From CAYNVS01 sp964400725 (GTDB lineage Bacteria; Myxococcota_A; SURF-8; CAYNVS01), in contig CAYNVS010000001.1 in assembly GCA_964400725.1 (NCBI GenBank), positions 161,931-225,930 on the forward strand: a stretch of 64,000 bases of DNA. The letters run 5' to 3'. A program made the translations under genes and the position numbers. Position 1 is the stretch's first letter. The number at the start of each line of letters is the position of its first letter. Of this stretch, positions 53,023 to 62,413 are shown piece by piece. The notes beneath the pieces are model-generated. The model saw only the letters and a program-made list of their open reading frames with translations. It had not been told where the DNA came from and did no database searches.

Positions 53023-55425
53023 ATGCCCGTCGCTAAAACAAAAAAAGAAACGACGAAAAAAACGTCGAATAAAATCAGCCTGCCGACGCTTCCGGTTAGG
53101 AACGCGTCGCTGTTGCCGGGCGTTACGATGCCTCTGATGGTCGGAAGGCGCAAGAGCCTGCTGATGGTCGAGGATTTGCTCGCGATTCGCGGGGCGTCCA
53201 AAGGAGCGGCGCCGTCTCTTATTTACGTAGCCGCGCAAAAAGACGCGGCAGTTGAAGACCCGCTTCCCTCCGAGCTTTACTCTTACGGCTGCGTGGCGGA
53301 GGTGCTCGACGTAGATAAAGTGGACGACAACGCCTATTCCCTGCTCGTCAAGGGAATAGGAATGGCGCGTCCGCTTTCCTTGCGCGAAAACGGCTACATG
53401 TTCGCCGAAATCGAAAAGAACGCGGTGGACGTAAGCCGCGGTTATAGAACGGAGGAAGAAAACGCCAAGCTGGAAGTTTTTCAGGAGCATCTGGGGCGAG
53501 TCGTTTCCGATCTGCTTTCCAAAGCCGGACCGATGCAGGAAGAGCTGCGCAGAGACTTTGAGGAATACGAAAAGTCGAAAGGCTCCAATACGTTTCTAAT
53601 GGCGGATATAGTGGTCGGGCATATGCACGCGCCGTTCGAGAAGAAGCAGGAATATATGGCTATGACCGATCCGCTCGAACGATGCAAGACGGCGCTCGAC
53701 ATGGTAGTTTACGAGCTCGAACTGCTTAAGGTCGCGCAGCAGATTAACCGCGAGGTTAAAATGCGGATTGACGGCCACCAGCGGGAGTATTTTCTTCGCG
53801 AGCAGATGAAGGCGATTCAAAAGGAATTAGGCGAAGGGGAGATGGACGAGCTTGACGATCTGCGCAAAAAGATTGAAAAGGCGCAGATGCCTCCGGAGGT
53901 AAGAGCCGCCGCCGACAAAGAGCTTTCGCGGCTTGCGCGCATCCCTTCGACTTCGCCCGAGCACAACGTATCCCGCACTTATCTCGACTGGCTCATAGAC
54001 CTTCCGTGGGGCAGGGCGACGGAGGACAACCTCGACATAGGACAAGCCGCTAAAATACTAGACGAAGATCATTGGGGCCTGGACAAGGTTAAAAAGCGCA
54101 TCCTAGAATTTCTAGCGGTGCGAAAATTGAAGCCGGACGTCAAGGGGCCGATATTGGCGCTGATAGGGCCTCCGGGCGTCGGCAAGACGTCGCTGGGACG
54201 CTCCATCGCGCGCGCTCTGGGGCGCAAGTTCGTTCGCGTGAGTCTCGGCGGAATTAGGGACGAAGCCGAGATTAGAGGCCATAGGCGAACGTACATCGGC
54301 GCGCTGCCGGGACGCATTATTCAAGGCGTAAAACGCGCCGGATACAACAATCCGGTCTTCATGCTCGACGAGATAGACAAGCTGGCGTCGGACTATAGAG
54401 GCGATCCGAGCTCCGCCCTGCTTGAGGCGCTCGACCCGGAGCAGAACGGACAGTTCAGCGACCATTACATCGAGGCTCCGGTCGATTTGTCGAACGTGAT
54501 GTTCATCTGCACCGCGAACGTTGCGGACACGATTCCGCCCGCGCTGAAGGACAGGCTCGAAATTATAGAGCTGCCCGGATACACGTCGAACGAAAAATAT
54601 CACATCGCGGAGAAATTTCTAATACCTGAGCAGATTTTCGAAAACGGTTTGAAAGCCGAGAACGTCGAATTTACGCCGGAAGCGGTCGATTACGCGATAG
54701 ACCGCTACACCCGCGAGGCCGGAGTGCGCAATTTGAAGCGCGAAATAGGCGGAGTCTGCCGCGCCGTTGCCTGCGAGGTCGCGTCCAACAAGCTCGAAGG
54801 GCGCGCCGTAATTACGCCGCAGTTGATTGAAAAATATCTTGGCCCGGAAAAATTCGAGCGCGACGCCGCCGAAAAAACCGACCGCGTCGGCGTGGCGACA
54901 GGCCTCGCGTGGACTCCTCACGGCGGCGATATAATTTTCGTCGAGGCCGCGGGTTTCGACGCGGGGCGCGGCGAGCTCAAACTGACCGGACATTTGGGCG
55001 AAGTTATGAAAGAGAGCGCGAGCGCGGCTTTGTCGTACATCCGCGCCAATGCCGCGGCTTTAGGCGCGAAGACGGAAGATATTTCCGGCAAGGATTATCA
55101 CATTCACGTTCCCGCCGGAGCGATACCCAAGGACGGCCCCAGCGCAGGAGTTACGATGTTCGCCGCGCTGGCGAGCGTTATACTTAAAAAGGCGGTGCGC
55201 GGCGACGTGGCGATGACGGGCGAAATAACTTTGCGCGGCAAAGTGCTGCCCGTCGGAGGAATCAAAGAAAAAATGCTCGCCGCCCACCGCGCGGGTCTGC
55301 GGACGGCTCTTCTGCCGGGGCAGAACGAAAAAGACCTTATCGACGTTCCTCCGGAAATAAAAAACGAGATGAAATTCGTTTTCGTCCGCGACATGGCCGA
55401 AGTGCTATCGGCCGTTCTGGCGTAG
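53023..55425 (+). CDS. lon: ATP-dependent Lon protease
   Basis: An 800-residue LonA. The N-terminal substrate domain begins LPVRNASLLPGVTMPL. The AAA+ module has Walker A (GPPGVGKTS, about 380) and Walker B (VFMLDEIDKL), and the C-terminal protease carries the Ser-Lys dyad in PKDGPSAGVTM (about 706) and GGIKEKMLAAHRAG (about 748). It degrades misfolded and regulatory proteins in the cytoplasm. GGGAG precedes the ATG. It is third in a four-gene plus-strand run. Confidence 0.97.
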   Translation: MPVAKTKKETTKKTSNKISLPTLPVRNASLLPGVTMPLMVGRRKSLLMVEDLLAIRGASKGAAPSLIYVAAQKDAAVEDPLPSELYSYGCVAEVLDVDKVDDNAYSLLVKGIGMARPLSLRENGYMFAEIEKNAVDVSRGYRTEEENAKLEVFQEHLGRVVSDLLSKAGPMQEELRRDFEEYEKSKGSNTFLMADIVVGHMHAPFEKKQEYMAMTDPLERCKTALDMVVYELELLKVAQQINREVKMRIDGHQREYFLREQMKAIQKELGEGEMDELDDLRKKIEKAQMPPEVRAAADKELSRLARIPSTSPEHNVSRTYLDWLIDLPWGRATEDNLDIGQAAKILDEDHWGLDKVKKRILEFLAVRKLKPDVKGPILALIGPPGVGKTSLGRSIARALGRKFVRVSLGGIRDEAEIRGHRRTYIGALPGRIIQGVKRAGYNNPVFMLDEIDKLASDYRGDPSSALLEALDPEQNGQFSDHYIEAPVDLSNVMFICTANVADTIPPALKDRLEIIELPGYTSNEKYHIAEKFLIPEQIFENGLKAENVEFTPEAVDYAIDRYTREAGVRNLKREIGGVCRAVACEVASNKLEGRAVITPQLIEKYLGPEKFERDAAEKTDRVGVATGLAWTPHGGDIIFVEAAGFDAGRGELKLTGHLGEVMKESASAALSYIRANAAALGAKTEDISGKDYHIHVPAGAIPKDGPSAGVTMFAALASVILKKAVRGDVAMTGEITLRGKVLPVGGIKEKMLAAHRAGLRTALLPGQNEKDLIDVPPEIKNEMKFVFVRDMAEVLSAVLA

Positions 55426-55427
55426 CC

Positions 55428-56669
55428 GTGCCGTCGTTTTTTGCCGATTTGCACGTTCACGGCCCTTATTCAAGGGCTACAAGCCCCTCGCTTTCGCCCG
55501 AAACGATGGCCTTATGGGCGGCGAAGAAGGGATTGACCGTAATCGGGACGGGCGACTTCACGCACCCTGCGTGGCGCGCCAAACTTGCGGCTTCTTTGGA
55601 AGAGGCGGAAAGCGGCCTGTACAGGCTTAACGCCAGGGCTCTTGCGGCGGCGGGCTCGCTTGACGGCGCCGAAGGGTTCGATCCGTCGTCCGTCAGGTTC
55701 GTTTACGGCGCGGAAATAAGCGGAATTTACAAGCAGGGCGGCCGCACGCGAAAGGTTCACAGCGTCGTTTTAACAAAGTCGAGCGCGGACGCGGAGAAAT
55801 TCTCCGCCTCTCTCGCAAAAATCGGCAACGTGGAGTCGGACGGAAGGCCGATACTCGGTTTGTCTGCGCGGGACGCGCTGGATATGGCCTTGAACGTATC
55901 CGAGGACGTTTTATTTATTCCGGCGCACATTTGGACGCCGTGGTTTTCGGTTCTGGGCTCAATGAGCGGGTTCGACTCGATTGAGGAATGTTTCGGCGAC
56001 CTGACCGATTGGGTTTACGCTCTTGAAACAGGACTTTCAAGCGACCCAGAGATGAATTACGCGGTAAGCGCGCTGGATAAATTCCTTCTCGTTTCCAACT
56101 CGGACGCTCATTCGGCGGAAAATTTAGGGCGCGAGTGCAACGAGTTTTCCTGCGGTCTTTCATACGAGGAAATGTATTCGGCGATAAAGACTCGCAACGG
56201 ATTCGAAGGGACGATAGAGTTCTTTCCGGAGGAGGGTAAATACCACTTCGACGGCCATAGAGCGTGCGGAGCAAGGCTTTCGCCGGACGAGACGGAAAGA
56301 AACGGCGGAAAATGTCCGGTTTGCGGCGGGCCGGTTACGGTCGGCGTTATGAGCCGCGTCGCGAAACTTGCGGACAGGCCGTTCGGCTTCGTTCCGCAGG
56401 GGGCGAAACCTTATAAAAAAATTATCCCGCTGGCTGAGCTTATCGCGGCGGCGGAGGGAAAAGGCGCCAAAACGATTTCGGCGAAAAAGATTTACGACCG
56501 GATATTGAAAGAATTCGGAAGCGAGTTGAACGCGCTTCTCTTCGCGGACGCTCCGTCCGTGGAGTCGGCGGCCGGCGGGCGGCTGGCAAGCCTTTTAATT
56601 AAAGCCAGAGCGGGGGAAATTATTATGCAGCCCGGTTACGACGGCGAATACGGGCGGCTTGTAATTTAA
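55428..56669 (+). CDS. Endonuclease Q-family PHP-domain protein
   Basis: A 413-residue PHP-fold protein close to archaeal/bacterial endonuclease Q in length and order. It has ADLHVHGPYSRATS, KGLTVIGTGDFTHPAW, PAHIWTPWFS, the ETGLSSDPEMN loop and VSNSDAHSAENLGRE, then a zinc finger (HRACGARLSPDE followed by CPVCGGPVTVGV). EndoQ nicks DNA 5' of uracil, hypoxanthine and other damaged bases. The GTG start is 2 bp after the lon stop. Metal ligands appear intact, so activity is plausible but unproven here. Confidence 0.85.
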   Translation: MPSFFADLHVHGPYSRATSPSLSPETMALWAAKKGLTVIGTGDFTHPAWRAKLAASLEEAESGLYRLNARALAAAGSLDGAEGFDPSSVRFVYGAEISGIYKQGGRTRKVHSVVLTKSSADAEKFSASLAKIGNVESDGRPILGLSARDALDMALNVSEDVLFIPAHIWTPWFSVLGSMSGFDSIEECFGDLTDWVYALETGLSSDPEMNYAVSALDKFLLVSNSDAHSAENLGRECNEFSCGLSYEEMYSAIKTRNGFEGTIEFFPEEGKYHFDGHRACGARLSPDETERNGGKCPVCGGPVTVGVMSRVAKLADRPFGFVPQGAKPYKKIIPLAELIAAAEGKGAKTISAKKIYDRILKEFGSELNALLFADAPSVESAAGGRLASLLIKARAGEIIMQPGYDGEYGRLVI

Positions 56670-56670
56670 A

Positions 56671-57546
56671 TTATTCTACGTTCTGAACCTGTTCGCGCAG
56701 TTTTTCAAGCTCGGCTTTGATTAAAACCACGGTTTGACTCGTTTCCGCGCTGTTGGCCTTGCTGGCTATGGTGTTGGCCTCGCGCATTAATTCCTGACAT
56801 AGAAAATCGAGTATGCGCCCGGTCGGCTGCTCGTCTTCCATGCTGTGCAAAAACTTTTGCAGGTGGCTGCGGATGCGCACAAGCTCCTCGGTAATGTCCG
56901 ATCTGTCGGCGAAAAGCGCCGCTTCCATTAAAATGCGCTGGTCGTCGATTTCTTTATTAAGAAAAGCCTGAAGCCTCTCGGTAAGACGCTTGCGGTACGC
57001 CTCGATTTCTTTCGGGCATCTTTGTTCGATTTGATACGTCCACTCCTTAACGCGGTTGATGCGCCCTGCCATATCCATTGCGATATGCCGCCCTTCCTGC
57101 ATCCGCATCTCTCTAACCGAGCCTACGGCTTTGTCTGTCGCGTTTTTAAGCTCCTTCCATATCTTCTCGAAATCGAGATCGTGTCTGGCTACGACCAAAA
57201 CTTCCTTCGCCTGAGAAATCATCGACAGCGAAACGTCTTGGGAAAAGCCGAACTCGGCCTTTAGCTGCAAAAGCGCCTTGTAATACTGCTCGGCCAAATC
57301 GCGGTTGAGGCGCACGCTTGCGCCGGGCAGCAAATCTTCGTCTCTCGAAACGTAAACTTCAACGCGGCCTCTTGAAAAACGCTCCTTGAGGTGCGTTTGC
57401 AGATTGAAGTCCAACGGCATGTAATCGGGCGGAAGGCGCGTTTTAACTTCGCAAAACTTGCTGTTCAACGTTTTTATTTCGACCGTGTGGCCGACGTTGT
57501 TTATGGTCGCGGCCGCTCTTCCGTATCCCGTCATGCTTGAAATCAT
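56671..57546 (-). CDS. yicC: YicC family endoribonuclease
   Basis: A 291-residue YicC protein. The N-terminus MISSMTGYGRAAA, the central RGRVEVYVSRDED and the C-terminal RILDFLCQELMREANTIASK followed by KAELEKLREQVQNVE are family hallmarks. YicC in E. coli is an endoribonuclease that acts on small RNAs. GGAGG places the start at the ATG at 57546. It lies 30 bp after the FHA-sigma54 activator, so the two share a transcript. gmk, its common neighbour, is absent. Confidence 0.93.
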   Translation of the reverse strand: MISSMTGYGRAAATINNVGHTVEIKTLNSKFCEVKTRLPPDYMPLDFNLQTHLKERFSRGRVEVYVSRDEDLLPGASVRLNRDLAEQYYKALLQLKAEFGFSQDVSLSMISQAKEVLVVARHDLDFEKIWKELKNATDKAVGSVREMRMQEGRHIAMDMAGRINRVKEWTYQIEQRCPKEIEAYRKRLTERLQAFLNKEIDDQRILMEAALFADRSDITEELVRIRSHLQKFLHSMEDEQPTGRILDFLCQELMREANTIASKANSAETSQTVVLIKAELEKLREQVQNVE

Positions 57547-57576
57547 CAATTCCTCCGAAAATAATAAAAATTACTT

Positions 57577-59208
57577 TTATGAATAATCGTATTCCGTAAT
57601 TTTATGTTTGTCTAGTTTAAGATAAAGCGTAGAACGCATTACGCCCAGCCGTTTAGCCGCTGCGGCTTTGTTCCCTTTGCAGTCGCGCAGGGCGCGGATA
57701 ATCGTTTCCCGCTCGCTTTCGCAAATAGTTTCCGCCCCGCGTCCGCATCCGTCCGCTTTTTCTTTGAAACCCGCGAAAGGCTCGTCGTCGAATTCCAAAT
57801 CGGACGGCTCGATTGTTTTTTTGCCGGGTTCGCCCGAAACCGCAATCGCGGCGCGCGTTATTACGTTTTTCAATTCTCTGACGTTGCCGGGCCAGCGTCT
57901 TTGTTTAAGCGCTTCGCGAGCTTGGGCGGACAACGACAACGGACAGCCGAGCTCGTCGAGGAAGAAGCGCGCCAGCTGCGGCAAATCGTCCAAGCGGTCG
58001 CGCAGCGGAGGCGCGTAAATTTTTAGAACGCATATGCGGAAGAACAAATCCTCGCGGAATTTACCTTCTTCAACCAGCGCCCAAAGGTTTTTATTCGTCG
58101 CGAAAACGAAACGACAGGTCGATTTTACCGCTTTAACCCCGCCTACCGGAACCGCTTCCTTGTTTTCAATCGCGCGCAGCAGCTTTGCCTGAAGGTCGAG
58201 CGCGACGTCGCCGATTTCGTCTAAAAAAAGGGTTCCTCCGTCGGCTTCGAGCATAGCTCCAATGGCGTCCTTGTCGGCTCCCGTGTAAGCCCCCTTTACG
58301 CGCCCAAACAGCTGGGATTCAAAGAGTTTTTCGGGTATCGCGGCGGCGTTCAGCGCGACGAACGCTCCTCGCCTGCCCGATAATTCGTGCAGAGCTTTTG
58401 CTATAAGCTCTTTTCCGCTGCCCGATTCTCCGATTATAATCGCCGGAGCCGCCGAAGGAGCTATTTTGCGCGCAAGCTCCCGCGTTTTAGCGATCGCCGC
58501 CGAGCGGCCTATAATGGCCGTTTCCTTCGCTTCGGGCGGAGCGTCGTCTCCGCCGAATTCGTCAAACCGCGCTTTGATTATGTAATCGCCGGCGGTTATA
58601 ACGTCTCCGTCCCTTATTTCGGCCTCGCGGATTCTTTTCCCGTTTATGAAGAGCCCGTTGGTGCTCTCCATGTCTTTAATCCACGCCGCGCCGTATTCGT
58701 CGAATCCGGCTTTCGCGTGGAGACGGCTGACGGTGCGGCTGGGAAGCGACACGTCGCATTCGTCCGAACTGCCGATTAAAATCCATTCTTGGCCCGAAGA
58801 AATTTTTTTTACTATCGGAGCCGGCTTTCCGTCGGCGGCTTGTATTTCGAGAAAAAGCTCTCGTTTTGCGCGGCCTGCGGCTCTAGGCGAGGCTTTGGTG
58901 CGCATCGATTCGCGCTCCGGCTCGGCCTTGACGATTTTAGCGGTTGCGCCCGCAAATTGCAGCAAGTCCCCTTCGCGGGCTTTCATTGTTCCCATAACGG
59001 GACGGCCGTTGAGAGTTATCGAACCGCGGTTGTTTTTGCATCGAACCGTTACGCCGTCGTCCGCCGGACAAAGCGAAAGTTCGTAGTCGGGCGAAATTTT
59101 ATCTTTTAAGCCGAGGCCGCAGCCGCTTCCCGAACCGATTATATATTCGGAGCCGGCAATTTTAATTCTAATCCCTTCCGAATCAGCGCCGAAATGCAGA
59201 AGCCACAT
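57577..59208 (-). CDS. Double-FHA sigma54-dependent activator
   Basis: A 543-residue regulator. Two FHA domains occupy the N-terminus (about 15-85 and 115-200; the second has GSSDECDVSLPSRTVSRLHA and STNGLFING). A sigma54 AAA+ domain follows with Walker A GESGSGKEL, the loop GAYTGA in place of GAFTGA, and Walker B GGTLFLDEIGD, then a Fis-type helix-turn-helix (GNKAAAAKRLGVMRSTLY). FHA domains read phosphothreonine, so a Ser/Thr kinase signal is likely. The ATG at 59208 fits FHA homologues; a TTG at 59235 is in frame. Confidence 0.9.
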   Translation of the reverse strand: MWLLHFGADSEGIRIKIAGSEYIIGSGSGCGLGLKDKISPDYELSLCPADDGVTVRCKNNRGSITLNGRPVMGTMKAREGDLLQFAGATAKIVKAEPERESMRTKASPRAAGRAKRELFLEIQAADGKPAPIVKKISSGQEWILIGSSDECDVSLPSRTVSRLHAKAGFDEYGAAWIKDMESTNGLFINGKRIREAEIRDGDVITAGDYIIKARFDEFGGDDAPPEAKETAIIGRSAAIAKTRELARKIAPSAAPAIIIGESGSGKELIAKALHELSGRRGAFVALNAAAIPEKLFESQLFGRVKGAYTGADKDAIGAMLEADGGTLFLDEIGDVALDLQAKLLRAIENKEAVPVGGVKAVKSTCRFVFATNKNLWALVEEGKFREDLFFRICVLKIYAPPLRDRLDDLPQLARFFLDELGCPLSLSAQAREALKQRRWPGNVRELKNVITRAAIAVSGEPGKKTIEPSDLEFDDEPFAGFKEKADGCGRGAETICESERETIIRALRDCKGNKAAAAKRLGVMRSTLYLKLDKHKITEYDYS

Positions 59209-59344
59209 ACCAAACAATCGTCTAAATATCGTCAAAAAATTTAATTTAAAAACGTACCGCCCATTTACTCCTTTGTCAAGACGCGCGTCGGTTTTAAAAA
59301 TTCGCCCTCAACTTTAAAGTTAAATTAACGCTGCATTTCGAGGT

Positions 59345-59373
59345 TTGACTTTTACCGAAATATTTTTTAATAT
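59345..59373 (+). promoter_or_regulatory. Candidate promoter of the beta-helix lipoprotein gene
   Basis: TTGACT (59345-59350), 17 bases, TAATAT (59368-59373), in an AT-rich intergenic stretch; the leader is about 60 bases. Confidence 0.4.
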
Positions 59374-59442
59374 AACAAATTAAAGCTAAATAGAGTAACT
59401 AACTCGGTTTGTCCGTTTCGTTCATTTAAATCAGGAGGAAAA

Positions 59443-61122
59443 ATGAAGAAATTATTGAAGTTGTTCATGTTTTTGGCGTTGGCGGCGTTCGGTTCGTTTA
59501 TTTATTCGTGCGCGGCCGAAGAAGAAACCGGATTGGTTGTTACCCATTCCGCCGAAACGGTTTCCGCCGCTGCGGCATGGTCAGGATCTCACGTCATAGA
59601 CGGCTGGTTGACCGTCAACGCGACGCTTACTTTGCAGCCTTGCGCCACGATTAAACTGAACCCCGGCGCGTATATAACGGTCAACAACAACGGCTCCATC
59701 AGAGCTCTCGGAAGCGCGGCTTGTCCGGTAGTTTTCACTTCCAGCAAGCCGGTTCCCGCCGCGGGCGACTGGAAATACGTCGAAATTTTTGGCACGAGCT
59801 CAAACGACAACCAATTTACGCACACGCGTTTTGAGTTCGGCGGCGCCGACTATCCTATGCTTTACGTCGGCGAAGGCGGCAAGGCCGGATTGGACAACGT
59901 AACGTTTCAGAACGGCGCCACAGCCGGATTTCAGTTTGTCGAAGGCTCGACTATAGCGAGTTTTAACGGCGTTGCCGTGAAAAATTGCGACAAATATTTA
60001 GGCATAGCGGCTCCCGATCACTTCAAAAGCCTCACGCCTCTGACGCTTGATCCCGGCAATACCAAACCCATGCTCCTAAGCGCTTTCTCAACGCTTACCA
60101 GCAAAGGCGCCGGAACGTGGGCGTACCTCGGCGCGCCTATTTTAGTCGGCGACGGCGCCGGAGCGTGGCTGACGGTCGCGGCGGAGATTACGATTGAAGC
60201 GGGAAACACCCTGTTGATGCAGCCGGGCTCGTACTTCGAGGTTCGGGACGGCGGCTCCGTACGCGCGATTGGAACGGAGGCTAAGCCCGTGGTCTTTACT
60301 TCCGCCAAAACGGCCAAGGCCAAAGGAGACTGGAAATACGTCGAGATAAGAGACACCAGCTCGAACAACAACCAATTTACATATACCAAGTTTGAGTTCG
60401 GCGGCGCCGATTACGGCATGCTTTACGTCGATTCGGGCGCGAAAGTCGGCCTCGATCATTTCTCCGCGGAAAATTCCGCGACCTTCGGAATTCAGTTCGC
60501 CGACGGCGCGAAAATCGCTTCGTTCTCAAACGTGGCGGTTAAAAACTGCGACAAGTTTCTTCTCGCCGCCCCGCCGGATTTGTTTAAACAGCTCACGCCG
60601 CTGGTTCTCGACGCGGGCAACAAAACTCCGGTTTTGGTAAACGGCAACGCGACTCTTACCAGCGCGGGCGCCGGAACTTGGGCAAATTTGGGCGCGCCCA
60701 TAGCGATTGGCGGGGATACGGGAACGTGGATTACAATAACGGACAGTCTGACGGTGGCGGCCGGGAATACTTTGCTCATGTATCCCGATTCTTACATTGA
60801 AGTTAGAGACGGCGGCTCGCTCATACTGGACGGGAACGCGGCGGCGAAAATAACCGTTAAAAGCTCAAAAACGTCTCCCGCCGCGGGCGACTGGCTTTAT
60901 ATATCCATCGCGAGCACGGCTGGATCCGACAACCGGTTCTCTTACGCCGACGTAATGCACGGCGGCGGCTACAACAACTCAGGCCAGCTTTATTTGTACG
61001 ACGGGGCGCAGATTACGCTTGACAACGCGACGTTCAGCGAAGGCAAGGACTGCGACGTTTACAAACCCGACGGCTCGATTTTAAACGCCTCGGATTCCGT
61101 TTACGATTTATGCCAGCTGTAG
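59443..61122 (+). CDS. Repetitive beta-helix lipoprotein
   Basis: A 559-residue surface or periplasmic lipoprotein (signal ending FIYSC, Cys23). The mature part is three tandem repeats of about 187 residues with recurring GDWKYVEI, FEFGGADY, VAVKNCDK and AGNTLL strings, which fits a right-handed parallel beta-helix as in adhesins or polysaccharide-acting proteins. No catalytic motif recognised. AGGAGG precedes the ATG, so expression may be high. A strong terminator follows. Confidence 0.82.
   Translation: MKKLLKLFMFLALAAFGSFIYSCAAEEETGLVVTHSAETVSAAAAWSGSHVIDGWLTVNATLTLQPCATIKLNPGAYITVNNNGSIRALGSAACPVVFTSSKPVPAAGDWKYVEIFGTSSNDNQFTHTRFEFGGADYPMLYVGEGGKAGLDNVTFQNGATAGFQFVEGSTIASFNGVAVKNCDKYLGIAAPDHFKSLTPLTLDPGNTKPMLLSAFSTLTSKGAGTWAYLGAPILVGDGAGAWLTVAAEITIEAGNTLLMQPGSYFEVRDGGSVRAIGTEAKPVVFTSAKTAKAKGDWKYVEIRDTSSNNNQFTYTKFEFGGADYGMLYVDSGAKVGLDHFSAENSATFGIQFADGAKIASFSNVAVKNCDKFLLAAPPDLFKQLTPLVLDAGNKTPVLVNGNATLTSAGAGTWANLGAPIAIGGDTGTWITITDSLTVAAGNTLLMYPDSYIEVRDGGSLILDGNAAAKITVKSSKTSPAAGDWLYISIASTAGSDNRFSYADVMHGGGYNNSGQLYLYDGAQITLDNATFSEGKDCDVYKPDGSILNASDSVYDLCQL
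59591..61119 (+). repeat. Three in-frame tandem repeats, 561-bp period
   Basis: The string GACTGGAAATACGTCGA begins at 59767 and again at 60328, and the equivalent GACTGG at 60889: two exact steps of 561 bp. Approximate units are 59591-60151, 60152-60712 and 60713-61119, the last truncated. Confidence 0.8.
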
Positions 61123-61149
61123 CCGCTTAGGTTTTTAACTTAAAAATAA

Positions 61150-61178
61150 AGCCGGGTTTCTCGCCCGGCTTTTTTTTG
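61150..61178. terminator. Bidirectional terminator
   Basis: AGCCGGG (61150-61156) pairs with CCCGGCT (61164-61170), followed by eight T on the plus strand and TTTATTTTT on the minus strand. It serves both the beta-helix gene and the converging HAD gene. Confidence 0.9.
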
Positions 61179-61201
61179 TTCTTTCGCTTAGTCTCTTAAA
61201 T

Positions 61202-61999
61202 TTACCGCTCGTTTCGCAGCCGTAAGAGAGTCTCCGACAGCTCGAACAGCCCTTCGACGGCGGGCAGCGTGGTTGCGTATGCGGGGGCGTCGTCTCCAAG
61301 CTCCGCGAGGCAGTCTTTCACCTGAGCCACTCCGACGCTTGCGTCGACGTTTTGCGGCGAGAAAAGAGGCTTGTCGTTAAAGTTGTCGCCGACCGTTATA
61401 ACTTCGGTTTTGGGGTTTTCCGCTCCCAGCGTCGGCGCGACTTTTTCAATCATAGCCCACTTGTTTGCGTCGCGCGCCAATATGTGCAGGTGCACGCTCG
61501 AATGCGTTATTGCAAGCCCGCGCCGCGCCGCGATTTCTTCCATGGCGTCAATGTCCGAGCGGGTTATCCACGGCTCCTTCACGACCGCTATTTCCGTCAG
61601 ACGAAAGGCGTCGTCGTCCGTTCTTGCGAGTTTAGGGTAAACCGCTTTAATTTCCGCAAACGCCGCCTCAAGCTCGATTCGGTGCTTTGAGCCGCGCAGG
61701 CCGGGGCGGAGAAATTCCGGCCTCTCCGGCGGCGCGACCGGATAATAAATCGCCCCGTTCTCGCATACTACTCCTTCGATATAGGGGATGTAACGCCGCA
61801 AAGCGAGCGCGAAGGCCGCCGAACGCCCGGTCGCGAGCGCGGTTTTAAGCCCCGCGTCCGAAAAATTTTTAAGCGCGTAAAACAGTCGTTCGTCGAACTT
61901 GCCACTCATGTCGGTGCAAGTGTGATCGACGTCGGCGAAAACGGCCTTCAAGGCCGCGGCGCGCTCTTTCGTAAAAGCGGACAGAGGCAGAGGTCTCAT
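61202..61999 (-). CDS. HAD-superfamily (IIB-type) phosphatase
   Basis: A 265-residue HAD hydrolase of the Cof/sucrose-phosphatase type. Motif I is DVDHTCTD (nucleophile Asp23, general acid Asp25), unusual in having His in place of Gly. Motif II is ALATGRS, a C2B cap follows, and motif IV is GDNFND. Substrates of this class are sugar phosphates; the specific one is unknown. The cupin gene lies 21 bp upstream on the same strand, so the two form a unit. Confidence 0.88.
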   Translation of the reverse strand: MRPLPLSAFTKERAAALKAVFADVDHTCTDMSGKFDERLFYALKNFSDAGLKTALATGRSAAFALALRRYIPYIEGVVCENGAIYYPVAPPERPEFLRPGLRGSKHRIELEAAFAEIKAVYPKLARTDDDAFRLTEIAVVKEPWITRSDIDAMEEIAARRGLAITHSSVHLHILARDANKWAMIEKVAPTLGAENPKTEVITVGDNFNDKPLFSPQNVDASVGVAQVKDCLAELGDDAPAYATTLPAVEGLFELSETLLRLRNER

Positions 62000-62020
62000 C
62001 GGGTTTTCCGCAACGAGGAG

Positions 62021-62413
62021 CTAAAATTCGTCCCGCGTTTTATAAATGGTTTTAAAAGCGTCGCGCTCTATTACGAGGCACGAGCCGGTATGCGCTCCGT
62101 TAGGGCAAAAGCCCGTATGGAAACAGGTTACGAGCGTCGGTTTGCGAGGCTCAAGCCTGAGAACGCGCTCGCCTTTCTCGTCGCGAAGAAGCAGGCTTAC
62201 TTCGCCTTCGATAAGCATAAACAGCTCCGGGCAATCGTGCCATTCCAGCTCCGTTGCTTGTTCCGGAGCCGTTTTGGACGGGCTGTAAATTCCTAGGCGC
62301 CAATGGTTTTCGTCGCCGCATATAACCTGCCAGCGTTCCCCCTTTAAATAAGGCAGCAGCTCGTTTTCAAGGGCTTTTGGGAAGGAAGGCCTGTCCGTTT
62401 TAACTTCTCTCAT
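62021..62413 (-). CDS. Cupin-domain protein
   Basis: A 130-residue single-domain cupin. The two cupin motifs read ELEWHDCPELFMLIEGEVSL and the later PTLVTCFHTGFCPNG; the metal-binding His are partly preserved (WHDCPE and FHTG). Size and order suit a small sugar-epimerase-like or sensor cupin. AAAGGA supports the start at 62413; the seven extra N-terminal residues of the longer frame lack support. It is followed by the HAD gene. Confidence 0.8.
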   Translation of the reverse strand: MREVKTDRPSFPKALENELLPYLKGERWQVICGDENHWRLGIYSPSKTAPEQATELEWHDCPELFMLIEGEVSLLLRDEKGERVLRLEPRKPTLVTCFHTGFCPNGAHTGSCLVIERDAFKTIYKTRDEF

